A DNA stretch of 64,000 nt from Diprion similis (Eukaryota; Arthropoda; Insecta; Hymenoptera; Diprionidae), in the NCBI RefSeq assembly GCF_021155765.1, contig NC_060112.1:13144001-13208000 (forward strand), written 5' to 3'. A program made the position numbers and the translations under genes. Below the pieces are notes generated by a model. It was given only the letters and a program-made list of their open reading frames with translations. It had not been told where the DNA came from and ran no database searches. Below, piece by piece: positions 1 through 15,346 of this stretch. Within the stretch, counting starts at the first letter, position 1. Each line of letters opens with the position of its first letter.

Positions 1-113
1 GTTAAATAATTTTGTTATTTGTTTATTTTTTTATTTTTTTAAAATTAATTTTTCATCAAAACTTCACTCTGATATCAATATTGGCGTTGCTTCAATGTGG
101 TCTGTCTCTACAG

Positions 114-199
114 CATCCATTGATCAACTAAGCTCCACAGATTCCTGGAGTTTGACTGACTCACCTTACATTTGTGTAAATGTGAATTCGACCAAATAA
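114..199 (+). CDS. Possible 3'-terminal coding exon of an unidentified gene entering from the left edge
   Basis: An open plus-strand frame runs from the left edge to a TAA at 197-199. A pyrimidine-rich tract ending in CTACAG at 108-113 would make a good splice acceptor. The downstream peptide is Ser/Thr-rich (it includes STDSWSLTDSPYI) and ends in VNSTK. It reads more like coding sequence than its AT-rich surroundings, but I recognise no family and only about 28 codons are visible. It could equally be chance open frame in the 3' flank of ZC4H2. Confidence 0.22.
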
Positions 200-559
200 T
201 GAAGTTCATAGTAAATTAAAATACTGTAGTTATATTCATAAGCTCGGTTATTTAAAACACAGGTTCGAAACTGGATCAGCGATTTAAAGAAAAATTTATT
301 TTTGAAATTTTATTCTGTGCTACCTCAGTCGACAATTCGACTACTTTGTAGTTTTTGACAAGGGTAGCACAGAAGGTAGAACCCGTTGCATGGGCGCATA
401 CAAGGATTTCTTGACTTGTGTGAGTTTAGAAATAAAAGAAGAAATACCTATTTTATGCGCACTTGCGACGAAAATAACTATTATGAAGTGATTATATTTC
501 CTCGAAATGATGCTTGCAGGCTGTAGGATCAAAAGCTAATGATGAACTCAACCTACACG
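200..559. other. Intergenic, 3' flank of ZC4H2
   Basis: AT-rich sequence downstream of the ZC4H2 stop codon, presumably including its 3' UTR. A 63-codon open frame on the minus strand at 341-532 resembles no family I know and has no supporting splice or domain evidence. I see no RNA gene or mobile element. Confidence 0.5.
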
Positions 560-2950
<2,391 letters not shown>

Positions 2951-5016
2951 TTTTCAGGATCCGTTGCTAAAATTTCACTACTTATATCACATAAATTCAT
3001 ACAAAATTTCAACGAGCATCCCCTGTTTATTGCCAATAAACTCGTCCCTTTCCTTTGCGCTTCTTTCAGAGCACAAGAAAGTTTGGAAAGTTATGGAAAT
3101 TTACAGAGAATTTTAGTGATGCCTCTGCTTAGCTTTGCGTTGTTAGTTCAGAAATTTTTCAAAGAGCGCGCTACTATATACTTACACTCTGTAGAACACC
3201 CTGAATCCTGACTTGGCGCCACCTAGGTATGATGTTGGCTCATTATTGCGCGGGACGCAGCCCCAGAGCAAAGCCATCAGAGGGAGTCTGAAAATGCCCT
3301 GGAGCTGCCTGAAGCACTAGAAACGACGTGTGCTGAACTTAGAGCATATACTGTATATGCTCTAAGGTGTTGAAGAGATAATCAGCCACACAGGCGCTTG
3401 ATTCATCGGGGCCTGGTGTGAATGAACGTGATGAACGTCAATACGGCCTGTGGGCAAAACTGTGAGCATTGACGGGGGAATTTAAAGATGGTTACCTCTG
3501 ACCGAATTTTTATGCAGGTAAGTGGGCCTTGGCCATGCGAGTGCCGCCCATACGATGAATTATGGAACAACGGAACGAAATAAACAAAAGTTACTAGATT
3601 CCGAATTTCGTTGATATAGCATTCTGCCGCATGTTCACGTAATGGTCTAATATTCAGTGCGGCGGCAGATGAACAGATTTGCGGCAAATGAAATGTATGT
3701 CTGGCGTAAAAAAATATGTGTAATTCTGATTAACCCGAGCCCATTAACACCATACACGTTCCGATTAGCGTGCAATAATGACTATTTCTCTGGTTATCGT
3801 AGGTATTCACCACGGCGGTATTTTAACATATCAACTAATGCATCAATCCAGGTTATATACGAATCACATTGTAGTTTACGCTGTACAGCATGCGACAATC
3901 AAGCCCAATTTTGCCGTGAATTCGGCCTACGCTGCAGCAGCATGCAACAATGCATGCAATGCATGCAAAGTACTATCGAACCATAGAGTATAAGAATGGA
4001 GTAGGGGAGCTTCTTCTTCTTCTTCTTCCTTCTGGCTATACCCCATATGAGGATGTGCCAAAGTAGGGGAGCTATAGGCCTTTCTGCAAGCGGAGTGTCT
4101 CCCTGCTAGAAAGCGAAGGAAGATGAAAGGTGGTTACCCTTCTCTCTCTAATGACGTTGCTAGAGCGAAAAAGGTAGCAGTCCTACATTCTCTCTGATTC
4201 TATAGGCCGGACACTTTCAATCGCCTTACCCGCCTTACCTGGCCTTACCTACTCAAAGCTGCAAGGCACAAACCATGTCAGTTTCATCCACAATATGAGG
4301 GGCTGTACTTAAATTACGTAACAGAATTAGGAGGACTTGTTTACCCCTATCACCCCTTATGTTACAGACATAAAATAATAAACTCCACCTCCGAAATTGA
4401 TCATTCCTCGAGACAACAGGCTAGGAGCAGCGTATAGAATTTTGATGTCACATCTATAATTTTGAGCATACGCAGTTCCTTAATTACTTATTCGTGTTGC
4501 AACCACCTGTAGCTGCAACATCGATTGTCAATGTTTGTGATTTGTTTTGTTTCGGCTACTCAATTGTACTCGAAGGCCGCTAGTATAATATACATATATA
4601 TACATATATCAGTGCAGTGACACTTCGCTATGTATTATCTACTGCTTGTGTGACAATAAGAACGACCGTATACGCGTCGGTAATCGATATGTGCTTACTA
4701 TTCAGTTACGTTGAAGATTAGCTTCGAAACCTACTTGCTTTTCTTTTTACGTAAAATTCTGGTGTTTCAATGAAATATGTTTGAAATATTTTCTCGGATG
4801 TCTTCATGGCGTTATGTTTGGTTATCCCCTCCCGTCTGGTTTGCGGAAGAGAATGTGCCTTGAATTATTCCGACGGAATCCGACGCGTGTGCTGCAAAAG
4901 TGTATACAGATGGTGGGGGATAACACGGAGCAGCATGTTTAGTCAACGACAGTTATGAATCGTTACGTATAGTTTAATTGCGAACGGAAGTATTAACAAG
5001 CGTTAGCTATAATAAA
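2951..5016. promoter_or_regulatory. Head-to-head intergenic region between ZC4H2 and NUDT18
   Basis: About 2.07 kb separates the divergent start codons of ZC4H2 (minus) and NUDT18 (plus), so promoters and 5' UTRs of both should lie here. I see no gene. Base 3170-4300 is less AT-rich than its flanks and includes a (TTC)n microsatellite near 4013-4027 and overlapping ATGCATGCA motifs near 3940-3965. No family-level match to a transposon could be made by eye. Confidence 0.45.
4013..4027. repeat. (TTC)n microsatellite
   Basis: Five consecutive TTC units, followed at once by an imperfect CTTC extension. It sits between two copies of a TAGGGGAGCT motif, which may be a small duplicated flank. Confidence 0.6.
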
Positions 5017-7408
5017 ATGCCTGATACGATAGAGGACAAGATTAGGCTAGTGCTAAATGGACAAAGTGTAAATGACAACGATGATCTGTGCGACTTTACT
5101 CTTGCTGAACAAAATGAGTCAATAGGTAAGGATGCGAAGAATTTATACAGAACATGTTTCAAGAATCTAACTAGCAATCGGAAAAGCGTGCCACTAGAGG
5201 TCATTCACCTGGTTTCGTTCGTTCAATTTATCCTATAAAAATGTTGAAGCCATGCAAACTCTATCTGTAATTAAAAATTTTATTTCGTGTAATAGCACTT
5301 CTGAAATCGTAGGTCCCTGAATGACCAGAATGACCAGAATTGCAGAAAAGCGAATTTTGCAAGTTTTAGGATTATCCTTTATTAATTGCACCACTAAGTA
5401 GTGCCTAGTTTTTAACATAATATTATTGGTGCAATTACAGATATCCGCAATGGACAAATACTTGTTTTGAGTGTATTTCAACAGAGGTGCTATTTACTCT
5501 TTAAATCAGCTTTACACCCTACATTGAAATTAGTTAGAAATAGCTCGAAATAAGAAATAAATCACAGTATGTTGCAAATGAAAGCACTTGAATTCAGCTG
5601 AAATCAGCTGCAATTCTGTAAGATCATCCGAAATCATCAAACATCTTGTCAAAATCATCTCGATATTACACTGAGATCGTTCGAATGCATCCAAAAAGAT
5701 TTCAAAATTGCTTTGAAATCATTAGATTCATACCGAGATCTTTGAAATCGTAAGACGCATGAGTCCTGCAGTTACAATAAACACCTACCCAAATGTATTG
5801 AATTTTCATTTTTTAGAGCGCTTCATACAGGGTGGTATGTATAGTCATCCCAGGCAAATATCTCAGAAATGCTAAGAGATGCAAGACAAAGTTTTATACA
5901 AAATCCGAAATCTTTAAAAAGGAAAAGTGATTTTTTTTCATCTTCACAATCAATGGTGTGAAATAGCATGAAATTTTATCAAATCCTATTAAATTACATT
6001 TGAGATATGTGAATTTGTGTGAAATTCATTGTGCACACACTGAGATTGCATGAAAATCACCATACTCATCACGAAATCGTTCCGAAATCAATATAAAATC
6101 ATGTCAAAATATATATGTATAATAAAATAAAATCAATTCGAAATCCTGCAAAGACATATGTAATTACATAAAATCATATGAAGTGCGAGAAATCACATGT
6201 AGTATTTTTTAATCAATTGAAATCGTTTGAAATCACTTGAAATCATCTGGAATCACACAAAATTACTTGTACACTCGAAGCCTTAGTGAAAAGCCTCTCG
6301 ACCTTGACTCATATAATACTTTCATTCACAGAAGCCAAAGGAATTCAACCCACTGCAAGCTCTGACTATGTTCCAATTTGTCAAAAAACTGTGACATATG
6401 TAGTCGCAGCAGTACTAATTAATGATAACGATGAGGTATTGATGATGCAGGAGGCAAAGGCCTCCTGCGCAGGCAAATGGTATCTACCAGCAGGAAGGGT
6501 TGAGCCTGGCGAGGAATTGACAGAGGCATTTAGAAGAGAGGTTCTAGAAGAGACGGGAATTATCGTTGAACCAAAATCATTGGTAATCGTCGAATGTGCG
6601 ACTGGCTCTTGGTTCAGATTTGTAATGACTGGAAATGTAATTGGTGGTGCCTTAAAGACTCCTGAACAAGCTGACGAAGAATCTCTACAGGCTTGTTGGA
6701 TTCAAAATGTCGAGGAGTTGTCGCTTAGAGCATATGATATCATACCATTGATACATAGAGTTAGAGAGTACAAACAAGGCCTCAATCCGCCATGGCATTC
6801 TCCAATGCTTCCTATAGCCAATCCTCACAGCAGACTTTATTTGAAGTTGATTGTTTGCATAAAAAAGAAAGCAACGTAAGATTTATTGTTATAAATTCTT
6901 ATGCATGTCAAGTGTGATTGAACTACACGAGTTGTTTACGCGCTAATTAACATCTTCTTATAACTCCATTTATAGTAACCGAATGCATGTACTACTGTCA
7001 GAACGCACTGAGTATCATTTACCGATTTGTGAAATAAACCCGAGAAGAAATCTTCATTCTACGCTGCACAAATTTATGGTGGTAAGATTCCAAACTTTGG
7101 TTATCAGTTGAAAGATTATGTGCAATGACTTGGTCTTGACATTAATTGCATGTATCTTTTCACACTAGGAAATTTTTGGAGCTGACGTGCCGCAACATAG
7201 ACCACATGGTTTACTATCTGTAGAATATGCTGGGGGTCACGGAGAGGATGGTCTGTCCCTGACCATGCTCGTAGCTTTTCGACCACCTTTAGAGGAGGTC
7301 CCAATTATTGGGAAGTTTGTTTGGCATGAACTTTCCCAGTCTCTCGGTGACACATTAGTAACAGTTATGCCACGTAATAAAACCATACCGCTCAGTGTGG
7401 TACGTTAA
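5017..7408 (+). CDS. NUDT18: NUDT18 homologue, Nudix hydrolase
   Basis: Exons 5017-5125, 6332-6875, 6976-7081, 7169-7408; phases agree and give 332 aa (human NUDT18 323). The start is the ATG at 5017 (MPDTIEDKIRLVLNG); the frame is open upstream but has no earlier ATG. The Nudix fold begins near residue 57 (TYVVAAVLIN). The Nudix box spans residues 91-113 (GRVEPGEELTEAFRREVLEE then TGI) with every metal-binding position of GX5EX7REUXEEXGU intact, so an active hydrolase is expected. The ATGSWFRFVMTG strand and the ADEESLQACW segment match NUDT18 specifically. Human NUDT18 (MTH3) hydrolyses oxidised guanine nucleoside diphosphates such as 8-oxo-dGDP, cleaning the nucleotide pool; activity here is inferred. 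Exon 4 covers the conserved C-terminal region found in NUDT18 but not MTH1. Confidence 0.94.
5570..6275. repeat. Degenerate GAAATC-rich repeat in NUDT18 intron 1
   Basis: The 1.2 kb first intron is studded with variants of TGAAATCA at roughly 10-base spacing, densest at 5590-5760 and 5940-6270 (for example the run near 6209-6255). The period is irregular, so it is an old or loosely constrained minisatellite rather than a fresh tandem array. Confidence 0.6.
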
Positions 7409-9066
7409 ATCTTTATGTTATAGACTGAAAGTTTGTTTTTTTTTTTCTTGAAAAAACTGAGTGACGAGCAATATGAGTGATTCAGGCAGCTTCAAGTAAC
7501 TAAGGTCACTGCTCTTGTTGTTACTAAATAGTTTGATTCAGTAGCTGTTTCTATCGAATAATTCAATTTAGTATGCGAGAGGAGAGATTCAATTGAGAAA
7601 AGAGTTTATTTTTGATATAAAGGAATAACGAATTTTCTAAGGCAGGGTGGGGACAAAAATCTGAGTATAAAATTCCCTGATATTTCCAAAGCCAATTTTC
7701 TTAAACTTTTGCATTAGTTTTTCACCGCTAATATGAACCATGCTTCCAAAATGGTTAAATAAATGCTGCTGAAGGTGACTTGTTGAGAGTGATGTAAATG
7801 AATGGAACAGATGTTACATCACATGCAAATTGAAAAATTAGTGGTTCGATTTTGAACAAAATAAACAATTTAAAAGTTATACCATTCTTCTGTAAATATT
7901 TTTAAATTATCCAATTTTTCTTTAGCCTATGTCTTTCTGCCTGTGATCACAGATATCAATTTTGCTCATTGTATGTATAATGTGGCTTTTACGTTAAAAA
8001 TCATTGACTTGCAATCCACCTTTTTTCACTATTCAGAGTAATTTATTATTAATATTTTCAATTCTAATCCAATTTTTATGAAGATGCAAATTCTAATACG
8101 AATATTTCGTAAAAATTATGCCAGTGACAAGTCATACCAGGTGTATTAATTAAATCTTATTTTAAAGTTATTATTTTGACTCTGAATATTTTTGTTATGT
8201 ATTGTTTTCAGTGCAATTTATTGCGCGTTTATTAATTTGGGAAACCCGAAATAATTATCTCTGAAACGTATTTAGTGATAAATAATTACTGTTACATTGT
8301 ATTGTTATTTGAATTTCCAAGAACTTATTAGAATATATGATTGTATTATAACATCATTCCATATTCAACATTTACTAAATATTCTAACAATCACTTATTA
8401 TTGATATCAATTTATTTTGTTGATACCAATTTACTTTATTGATTTTATTGTGAATTTAGTTATTAACGCTAATTTTATATTTACCATCTTTAAATAATTT
8501 AAATTTTTATTTTGTTACCGTTACTATTATTCTTGGATCAAATTTTAATAATAAATTTATTCCCAGTTGAATAAGATTACTCTTTTTCCCACATTTAAAA
8601 AGTTGTATGCATGTACATTGAGATAGGACGTGCAGGGTGTCTGCTACTTTTTGAATATCCTTCAATCCTGGAATTGTCCTGGAAAATCAAAATTGCTCCT
8701 GAAGTCTTGGAATATTATGATTTATTCTGGAAAAGTTGACATAATACATTTTTTATTTAAAACTGACATTTCATTAGTAATATGCAGCCTTGAATGCATT
8801 AGCAAGCGGACCATGCAGTCGTTAGCAACTCACTCTGTACGTAAACAGCTATATCAATTTTTTGATTTAACACCGAACCAATTTATCTCATTATCAAAAA
8901 TTCAATTATATTCAATAATTTTCAATAATTTTTACAGAAGCTTCTGGAATTGTCCTGGAATCTAAATTTTCGTTTTCAGTTGACGCCATGACATCGCTAC
9001 TCAATGTTATACGTTATATGGCTAGTGACTAAATTCGAATTAGATTTATATAGATAAACGCATAGT
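7409..9066. other. AT-rich intergenic region after NUDT18
   Basis: Very AT-rich with many short homopolymers; includes the NUDT18 3' UTR. A CTGGAATTGTCCTGGAA motif near 8663 recurs in part near 8944 (CTGGAATTGTCCTGGAA), bounding about 280 bases and hinting at an old repeated element. I see no coding potential. Confidence 0.45.
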
Positions 9067-9533
9067 GTTATGGAGTTTGTAAGGGTCAGCTGGTATGCCT
9101 ACTCGAAAGCCATCAGTGTTGGCTGAGCCGCTCATTCGGCAAAAGACAACGAGCCGACGGACACCGAGAACTGCCGAGGCTCGCCGAAAGACACCGAGAA
9201 CGGCCGAGGCTCGCCGACGTCACGAAACAAACTTACATTCCGGCGGTATAAATAGAGATGCCTCGAAGGGTCCGACTAGCAGTCCTATAAGTTGTCTGTG
9301 GGCGTGCGGAGGAGCGCTCATCTGACTCGCAACGTGTTATCACTATCATATTTAGTAAAGACGACATGGGACATGGCCTATAAGGCCTATACCCATTACC
9401 TAATAGTTTGAAATAAAAAAACTAAAGACGATGTACACCTAGAAATCGAGCTTGGAATGAGTAGAGTCAATTCTATGAATTTTCAAGCACAGCGCTTAAG
9501 TTGATCTTAGAGTCAAACGTATTGCATAGTCCA
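9067..9533 (+). mobile_element. Possible solo LTR or other GC-rich insertion
   Basis: A 467-base block markedly richer in G+C than its surroundings is flanked by the same 7-base sequence, GCATAGT, at 9060-9066 and 9534-9540, which could be a target-site duplication. Inside are two near-identical copies of a 30-base segment around AGACACCGAGAAC/CGAGGCTCGCCGA (9160-9220), a TATAAATAG box at 9247, and an AATAAA signal near 9412: the order expected in an LTR (promoter then polyadenylation signal). The block lacks clear TG...CA ends, and a 7-base repeat can occur by chance, so the assignment is tentative. Confidence 0.3.
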
Positions 9534-9540
9534 CAATAGC

Positions 9541-10328
9541 ACGGGACTTAGGTGATATAATAAGTCAGTAGATTAGAAATGTGCGAAATATATAGTTAGG
9601 GAAAATTTAAACATTTAGCTGAGTAAGGATCAGAACCGATAAATTTTGTATAATTTTATATTTTACTTTGAATCTTGTATTTTTCTTTTGTTGGATTTTT
9701 GTAAATTTTTTATAAGCTTTCGAGTTAATTAAATCGTTGTAGTTAAATTTCAACGTGTCTGTGTCTTTTAGTTGGACGTCATTTCTGGCAAATTGATATC
9801 GGATAGATTTCAACAAACTGCGTGCATTCATCTCGAATAGTTGTACTGCACTGCAACAGCAGCTTCCGGGAACTGTACCTGAGAAAACGCAGCCTGACAG
9901 ACAGCCACGGCTACAGCCTTAGTCTGCAGTTTAACTGTCAAATTAACTAATTTAGGAGCTTCCAGCTTTGGCTTCTGAGCCCAAGTCTAAAATAGGAACG
10001 TGGTTCTGGTTTGCCAAGTCCGTGCAGTAGAAGGAAGCACTAACCCATGTCTTTGACTAGCAATGGAGAAAGATCCTTGTCTGTGACAAAAGGCTTCTAT
10101 GGTGTATCCGGAGTCTGTGAAATGCTTCAAAGATGTTTGGTGTTTTCGGATCTGTGAGAGTAGACCTACTTTTACAAGTTGTGATAGGATAAAGGTAGTA
10201 AGGTATGAAAGGAGTTTTCTTTGAAAAAGCATTGTATTATTCATCGTCGAAACGTCTAATAAGTTAACTAAATATAATTCATGCACAGTATCAAAAGATC
10301 ACATAAACTTAAATTACGTAGTGACAGT
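9541..10328. other. Intergenic, 3' flank of TMEM39A
   Basis: Contains the presumed 3' UTR of the minus-strand TMEM39A gene. Two minus-strand open frames (9607-9831 and 9987-10286) have no recognisable domain and I do not regard them as genes. Confidence 0.4.
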
Positions 10329-12844
10329 CTATTGAGCAACGTTGCTTATGGCAGCTTGAGTTTTTTCTTGAACTAGCTGCTCAGCCCGGTAAACCTTCCA
10401 GCATACTAGATAGTCCCGTGCCAATTTAAACAACGTGTAATAATTCGTTACCAACAATAATGTCATTGAAAGAACTTGGTACCATTCAATAGTACGCAAA
10501 AGAACTAGTAATTGTACAACAACCAGTGACAATTGTAGGCCGAGTAATGAGCAAATCAGCATCGTTGGATTACTGAACAATGCCTGTGAACACAGTATAT
10601 TTGCTTTAGTTTGCGACTTATGCAAATGTTATGCTTCCTAAATGCTTGAAAATTACATTAAATTACAATTTAGATTTGAATACAACACAAAAAATGCCAT
10701 TTTTACACATGTACGATCAAGACAAGTAATTTTGAGTATCGGTGTAATTGATAAATATGAAAGTGACTATTTTTTGTACGTACATGAAACCTGTAGTGAC
10801 TAGAATTCCCTGGTTCTGCAGCAGTACAAAGACCATCTGACCGGTATAGCTCTTTATTATGCTTCACAAGAGAACCGTGTGGCCACAAGACTGCATCATT
10901 CCACAATTGTGTTGGTATATGGTTATTGCGACCCTCAACTTTAGTCCATCGTCCAAGATGCAGTGCAGCTCTATGTAGCACATCACAATACCTGCATGGA
11001 ATAAAATTCTCGTCACATTTATAAAGTACCATTTGAAATAGGAAGTGGTCTGAATCCGGAAGAAAATGTAATGAAACATCAGAAGATTCAGTATTGTGTC
11101 CGAGACTTTTGAAAATTGATGTTTGGGTATATAACAATGAGTTGAAGGATGAAAAATGATGTCAAATTGCAATGAAATTTTTACATATTCTTCAAATTGA
11201 ATTTCTAAAGCTTTAGTCTGTATTTCCGTTTCCAAAATATTTTCAATTTTAAGTCACACAATTCTACTGTATTCGCATTTTTTCTTTATAAAAATGTCCC
11301 TGAAAAAAATGATCTTTGTTTCTGAAACATTTAATCATTTCATATTAGCAACTTAGCTTTCATATTTAGCTGAAGAAACAGAGTATTATTATTACCGCGG
11401 GATAGATAAAGTCTAAAACAAGTTTAAGAGAGTTTACGATCATACCTTACAGGATATGCCTGAGCAAAGTGTGCACTGAGCCTTCCCAGCCAGAAGAGTA
11501 CAATATGTTGTACTACCCACGAAACATTGAAGTGTAGGTGCGGAGGAACAAATATGATGGGTGCGATCCCACACACATAGGCAGTGCCAGAAGATGCAAA
11601 TAATGCTCTTTTCAAGCGCCTATTGAAGTCTGACCTTAAGCTCAATACCTCAGCTCTGATGGCAGATGCACTCAGCGAACAATTATGCAAAGGCTTATCT
11701 GTGTAATCATCAAGACCTATGCTAGTGAGAAGTTTTTGTGGAACTAATATAACAGTAAAATAGTAATGAAATTCATAGCTGAACAACTCAGAATTGAATT
11801 CATTTCAATATTTAAATTTTGTTTGTGAGTGAGTATTACATTATTCATCATAATTAGATCATTACCAAGTACAAACTTTGTTTTACGATCCTCCTTGATG
11901 TACAAAGGGGCTGTAGAAATGTCAAAAAATGGCCCGATACTTACGCCAAACATCAGAAAGTATATGGATATGCTCCTAAAAAGTGAAATACAATAAATTT
12001 CAGTATTCAACTATTAACAGCAATCTAATCAAGTCTGCGTGTAAACAATTATACTGACGGATAACAGAGATAGAAGACTTTCATGGAATTGTGATTTTTG
12101 CTCATATAGTAGAGACACCAGCAAAGGACACTTATCACGACTAACAGGAGACATATCCTAAAAGTGAAATGAAATTATATTTCTGAAAAATCTTCATGAA
12201 GATAAAAATTCACGTTATGACAGTACCTCATTGCTCTTTGAGCTGTAGGTAACCAACGTGTTGGCGCTGTGGCATCAACCAACCTCCGCAGCAGTGCATA
12301 AACTAGTCGGCGTACTAACATCGTGCCAATGAAAACTAGTAAGTACGGATCTATCAAATAGAAGTTCTGAAATATATGTGATACGATTTTATCATTATCA
12401 GCATTGATTACAAATATTATTATCTAATATTTGATAAACAAATGGAATTGAGCTTTGCAGTTTCAAAAAATATGAAATAGCAGTTTGGAAAACCTGCAAA
12501 AAATGAATCAATTCAATTTTGCTTACCATGGTATATTCATTATAAGATTGTGGTAGCCACCATACAGTGCGATACAAATTAAGTAATTGAAGACCAACTG
12601 CTACAGTAGAAATACCCAATGATAAAGCTTCGAAGGACATTTGTCCATCGACAGGAACTACAGGGATAGGTACGTGTTTGGGTGCAAGAGGACGACTACT
12701 CCAATTTTCACTGATTTTTTTATCGTCTATTCCGCCAAAACTATTTGGACCCCCGTTTCCTCCGTGTGATCCACCACTCGAGTTGAGCTGAGATCGACTA
12801 CTATTGTTGGAACGACCTCCAGGGTTTCGCCTTCCCCCAGGCAT
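10329..12844 (-). CDS. TMEM39A: TMEM39A / suspended homologue, ER multi-pass membrane protein
   Basis: Coding exons in transcript order: 12844-12527, 12366-12227, 12157-12059, 11975-11866, 11743-11446, 10991-10784, 10583-10329; phases agree, 475 aa (human 488). The ATG at 12844 gives MPGGRRNPGG, matching the vertebrate start MPGGRRG; an in-frame ATG four codons upstream is less likely. After a Gly/Ser/Asn-rich N terminus come VPVDGQMSFEALSL and LYRTVWWLPQSYN, then NFYLIDPYLLVFIGTMLVRR, several hydrophobic segments, the AEVLSLRSDFNRRLKRALF block, YCDVLHRAALHLGRW, LWPHGSLVKH and a final membrane hairpin with TNYYTLFKLARD. TMEM39A is an ER protein affecting PI4P transport via SAC1, autophagy and, in worms, collagen secretion (family knowledge). 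The donor of exon 4 (at 11865) was chosen on phase and is the least certain boundary. Confidence 0.94.
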
Positions 12845-15346
12845 CCTAATTACCACGCTTGTATGTTTTCAGCCAATGGTCTGTAAAATGTGTAAATATA
12901 TATGCAGTACTGAAAGTGAATGAGGATTTTGGAAATCAATAGTATTGTTCATATTTATTATGTCTTAATATTCATATCAGTTTTTGTAAACTGGCTAATT
13001 GGTTGAAAAGTGATTCTGATTAGATGAAGGATGGTGAAAGTATGAAAGTTTTACATTAGCAACATCTGCTGAACTGGTAGACAATACCACATGACACAGC
13101 GAGATGCACACATTATGAATTTGATACAGTAAGTAAGAAGCAGCTCGTAAGATTTGATAAGTTCTTTTTCATCAATTCAATTCTTGTTTACTGACAAGTA
13201 CAAAATACAGACAAGAGAACATAGAAACAACATAGAAACTTGTTGGTCGCAAGTTACACATAAAGTCTTGACTATTATTGGTATAGGAATTATAACTTAT
13301 CTTTAGAATAATCAACTTCAGTTTCATTGTCATAATTCAGAAATTGAAATACTATTAAATCAAACGATAATTATCAAGGCTATAAAATGTAAGCACAAAA
13401 CATTACATAAAGTACTTTTGAGTGGACCATTTTTCGTCACAAGGTGACTTCAGTGATAGAATTATAATTGAATTTATTTAATATTATGAATCTGGAAATT
13501 GATATTCGTATGGGTTCTTGAATTTGGAAATTGCAACAAGGTTACAATACTGTGGAGGTTAGATTCGACAGCTATTTTATATACTTTAACATACTCAAAA
13601 TTTTGCTAACCTTTTCTTACATGAATTACAGTATTATAAACAGAATTGATCAACGCTGATCGCGTAGGGAGATACAATTAATATCCGTATTCCGAATCGT
13701 CATTTGTGATCGCGCAGTATGTAAATACTCAAACGAAAACGATCGCAGCACGACCCTAATAGTGTAGAAATGTAGTAACAAACTACATTACCGACGGTGT
13801 TGATGTTTTTGTTCGTACCGTTCGTACCAAAGATTCGTTCCACTGACCTTGATTTTAGGGTTACTGTGGGGTTGCCACAGTTACTGATCATCAACCATGT
13901 GGAGATCCTCACTGAAGTCATCAGTCAAATTTTGATAACTATGACGTTAATGATAAAGTGCTATGGATGCTTGAATCAACGACGTTTCTCAAAAAGTTAC
14001 AACACAATATGATCGAATGTTGATTTTTTCTGCTTGTGAAACGGAAATCGTATTACCCGCTTAAATAATTATTGGAAAGTGAAAATTTTCTGTGATTTTC
14101 CGAAGATAAAGCACATGGTGTAATAATAGTGTGAAAGTATAAACAAGTCTATTCGACGTTGACCATGATCTGAGTCGCGGAAAAACCTTGGCAATCTTGG
14201 AGGGTCTGTGATCTCGGCATACGTAGTTCCACAGAGCACACGCGCATGACTTCGGCGCCAAATTTCGCACGTTACATGCATATGTCACGGTAAGCTAGGA
14301 CTTTTGGCGCATAAGCTCAGTATAGAATTTTTTAACCTTTATTAATAGACGTAACGATTCACTCTACAATTAGTGCAGCACTTTATGATATTTACTGGGC
14401 GCCGTTGTATCGTTTTAAATTTTAAGTATCCATAACCTAGAAAACTGTAAGTCGAAACTCGAAAAGAAAACTTCTCTTTCTTTTACACATAATATACTGT
14501 GTGCCTGGATATGTCGAGATAATCATTTACCGTCTATCCATCAACGCCGAGGTTCTGAAAATATTCTCTCGTACAACGAAACACCAAATCTGAAACGGTA
14601 TTTGCCAACTCAAGTTAAGGTACAGACCATTTACTCTGAAACATTATTTTGCGGGTTAATTGAATGAAAAATTAGTTATGAATTCTAAAGCCACAAATCA
14701 TGAGTAGATAATAATTCTTAACATTTGAAGCTATTATTTAGTCCACCTCATCCAATATTACTTTCTGCACAACTCATGTTGTATATTCTATTCTCTGAAT
14801 CGTCAAATTTATCTTGTAGCCTTTTGAGTTTGTACTGTTTTGCCTTGTTCTACTTGGTTGTACTGCACCGGAACAGTAATTATGTTTATATGGCACATGT
14901 AAAATTATTGTTCCGTTGTAGCACAAAAGAGCAGAACACAGCGGAACAGTGCAAGTTGTAAATGCAATTAGACTTTGAATTGAGTAAATGTTAGTTAATC
15001 AATAACAATTTTTGGTTTGAATCTAATTCGTTTTATTCTGTTCATGGTACGTGGAAAGCCATTGACCGACTGCTTGATTGTGATGCATTTTACTTTTCAG
15101 GGAATTGCTAGGACATTCTATCACCGAGGATTTGGTTTAGTAGTCATGGCACATTTGAAAGATATACTGAGTATAGTGTTGTAATCCTGAAGGTATTAAA
15201 TAATTAATTTTATCCGAAAGTGAATTTCTGATATCTGAACCTTGGTGTTCTTGCTTATTGCTTTCAATAATCTCATCAGAAGAGATTTCAGTTGTTGGTA
15301 AAATTTCCAACATACCTTCACATCGTTATATGAATAACTAGAAAGT
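12845..15346. promoter_or_regulatory. Head-to-head intergenic region between TMEM39A and DNAJC21
   Basis: About 2.5 kb between divergent start codons. Potential acceptors lie just upstream of both: on the minus strand about 40 bases before the TMEM39A ATG, and TTACTTTTCAG ending at 15100 before DNAJC21, so both genes may have non-coding first exons here. No coding sequence, RNA gene or transposon was recognised; a few short open frames near 13700-14290 have no features. Confidence 0.45.

Noticed and set aside
240-290. GGTTCGAAAC motif suggesting a tRNA T-arm
   Set aside because: No acceptor stem or anticodon arm can be formed around it.
9095-9325. Plus-strand frame with duplicated TPRTAEARR motif
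   Set aside because: Arises from the 30-base duplication within the probable insertion; no start context or family resemblance.
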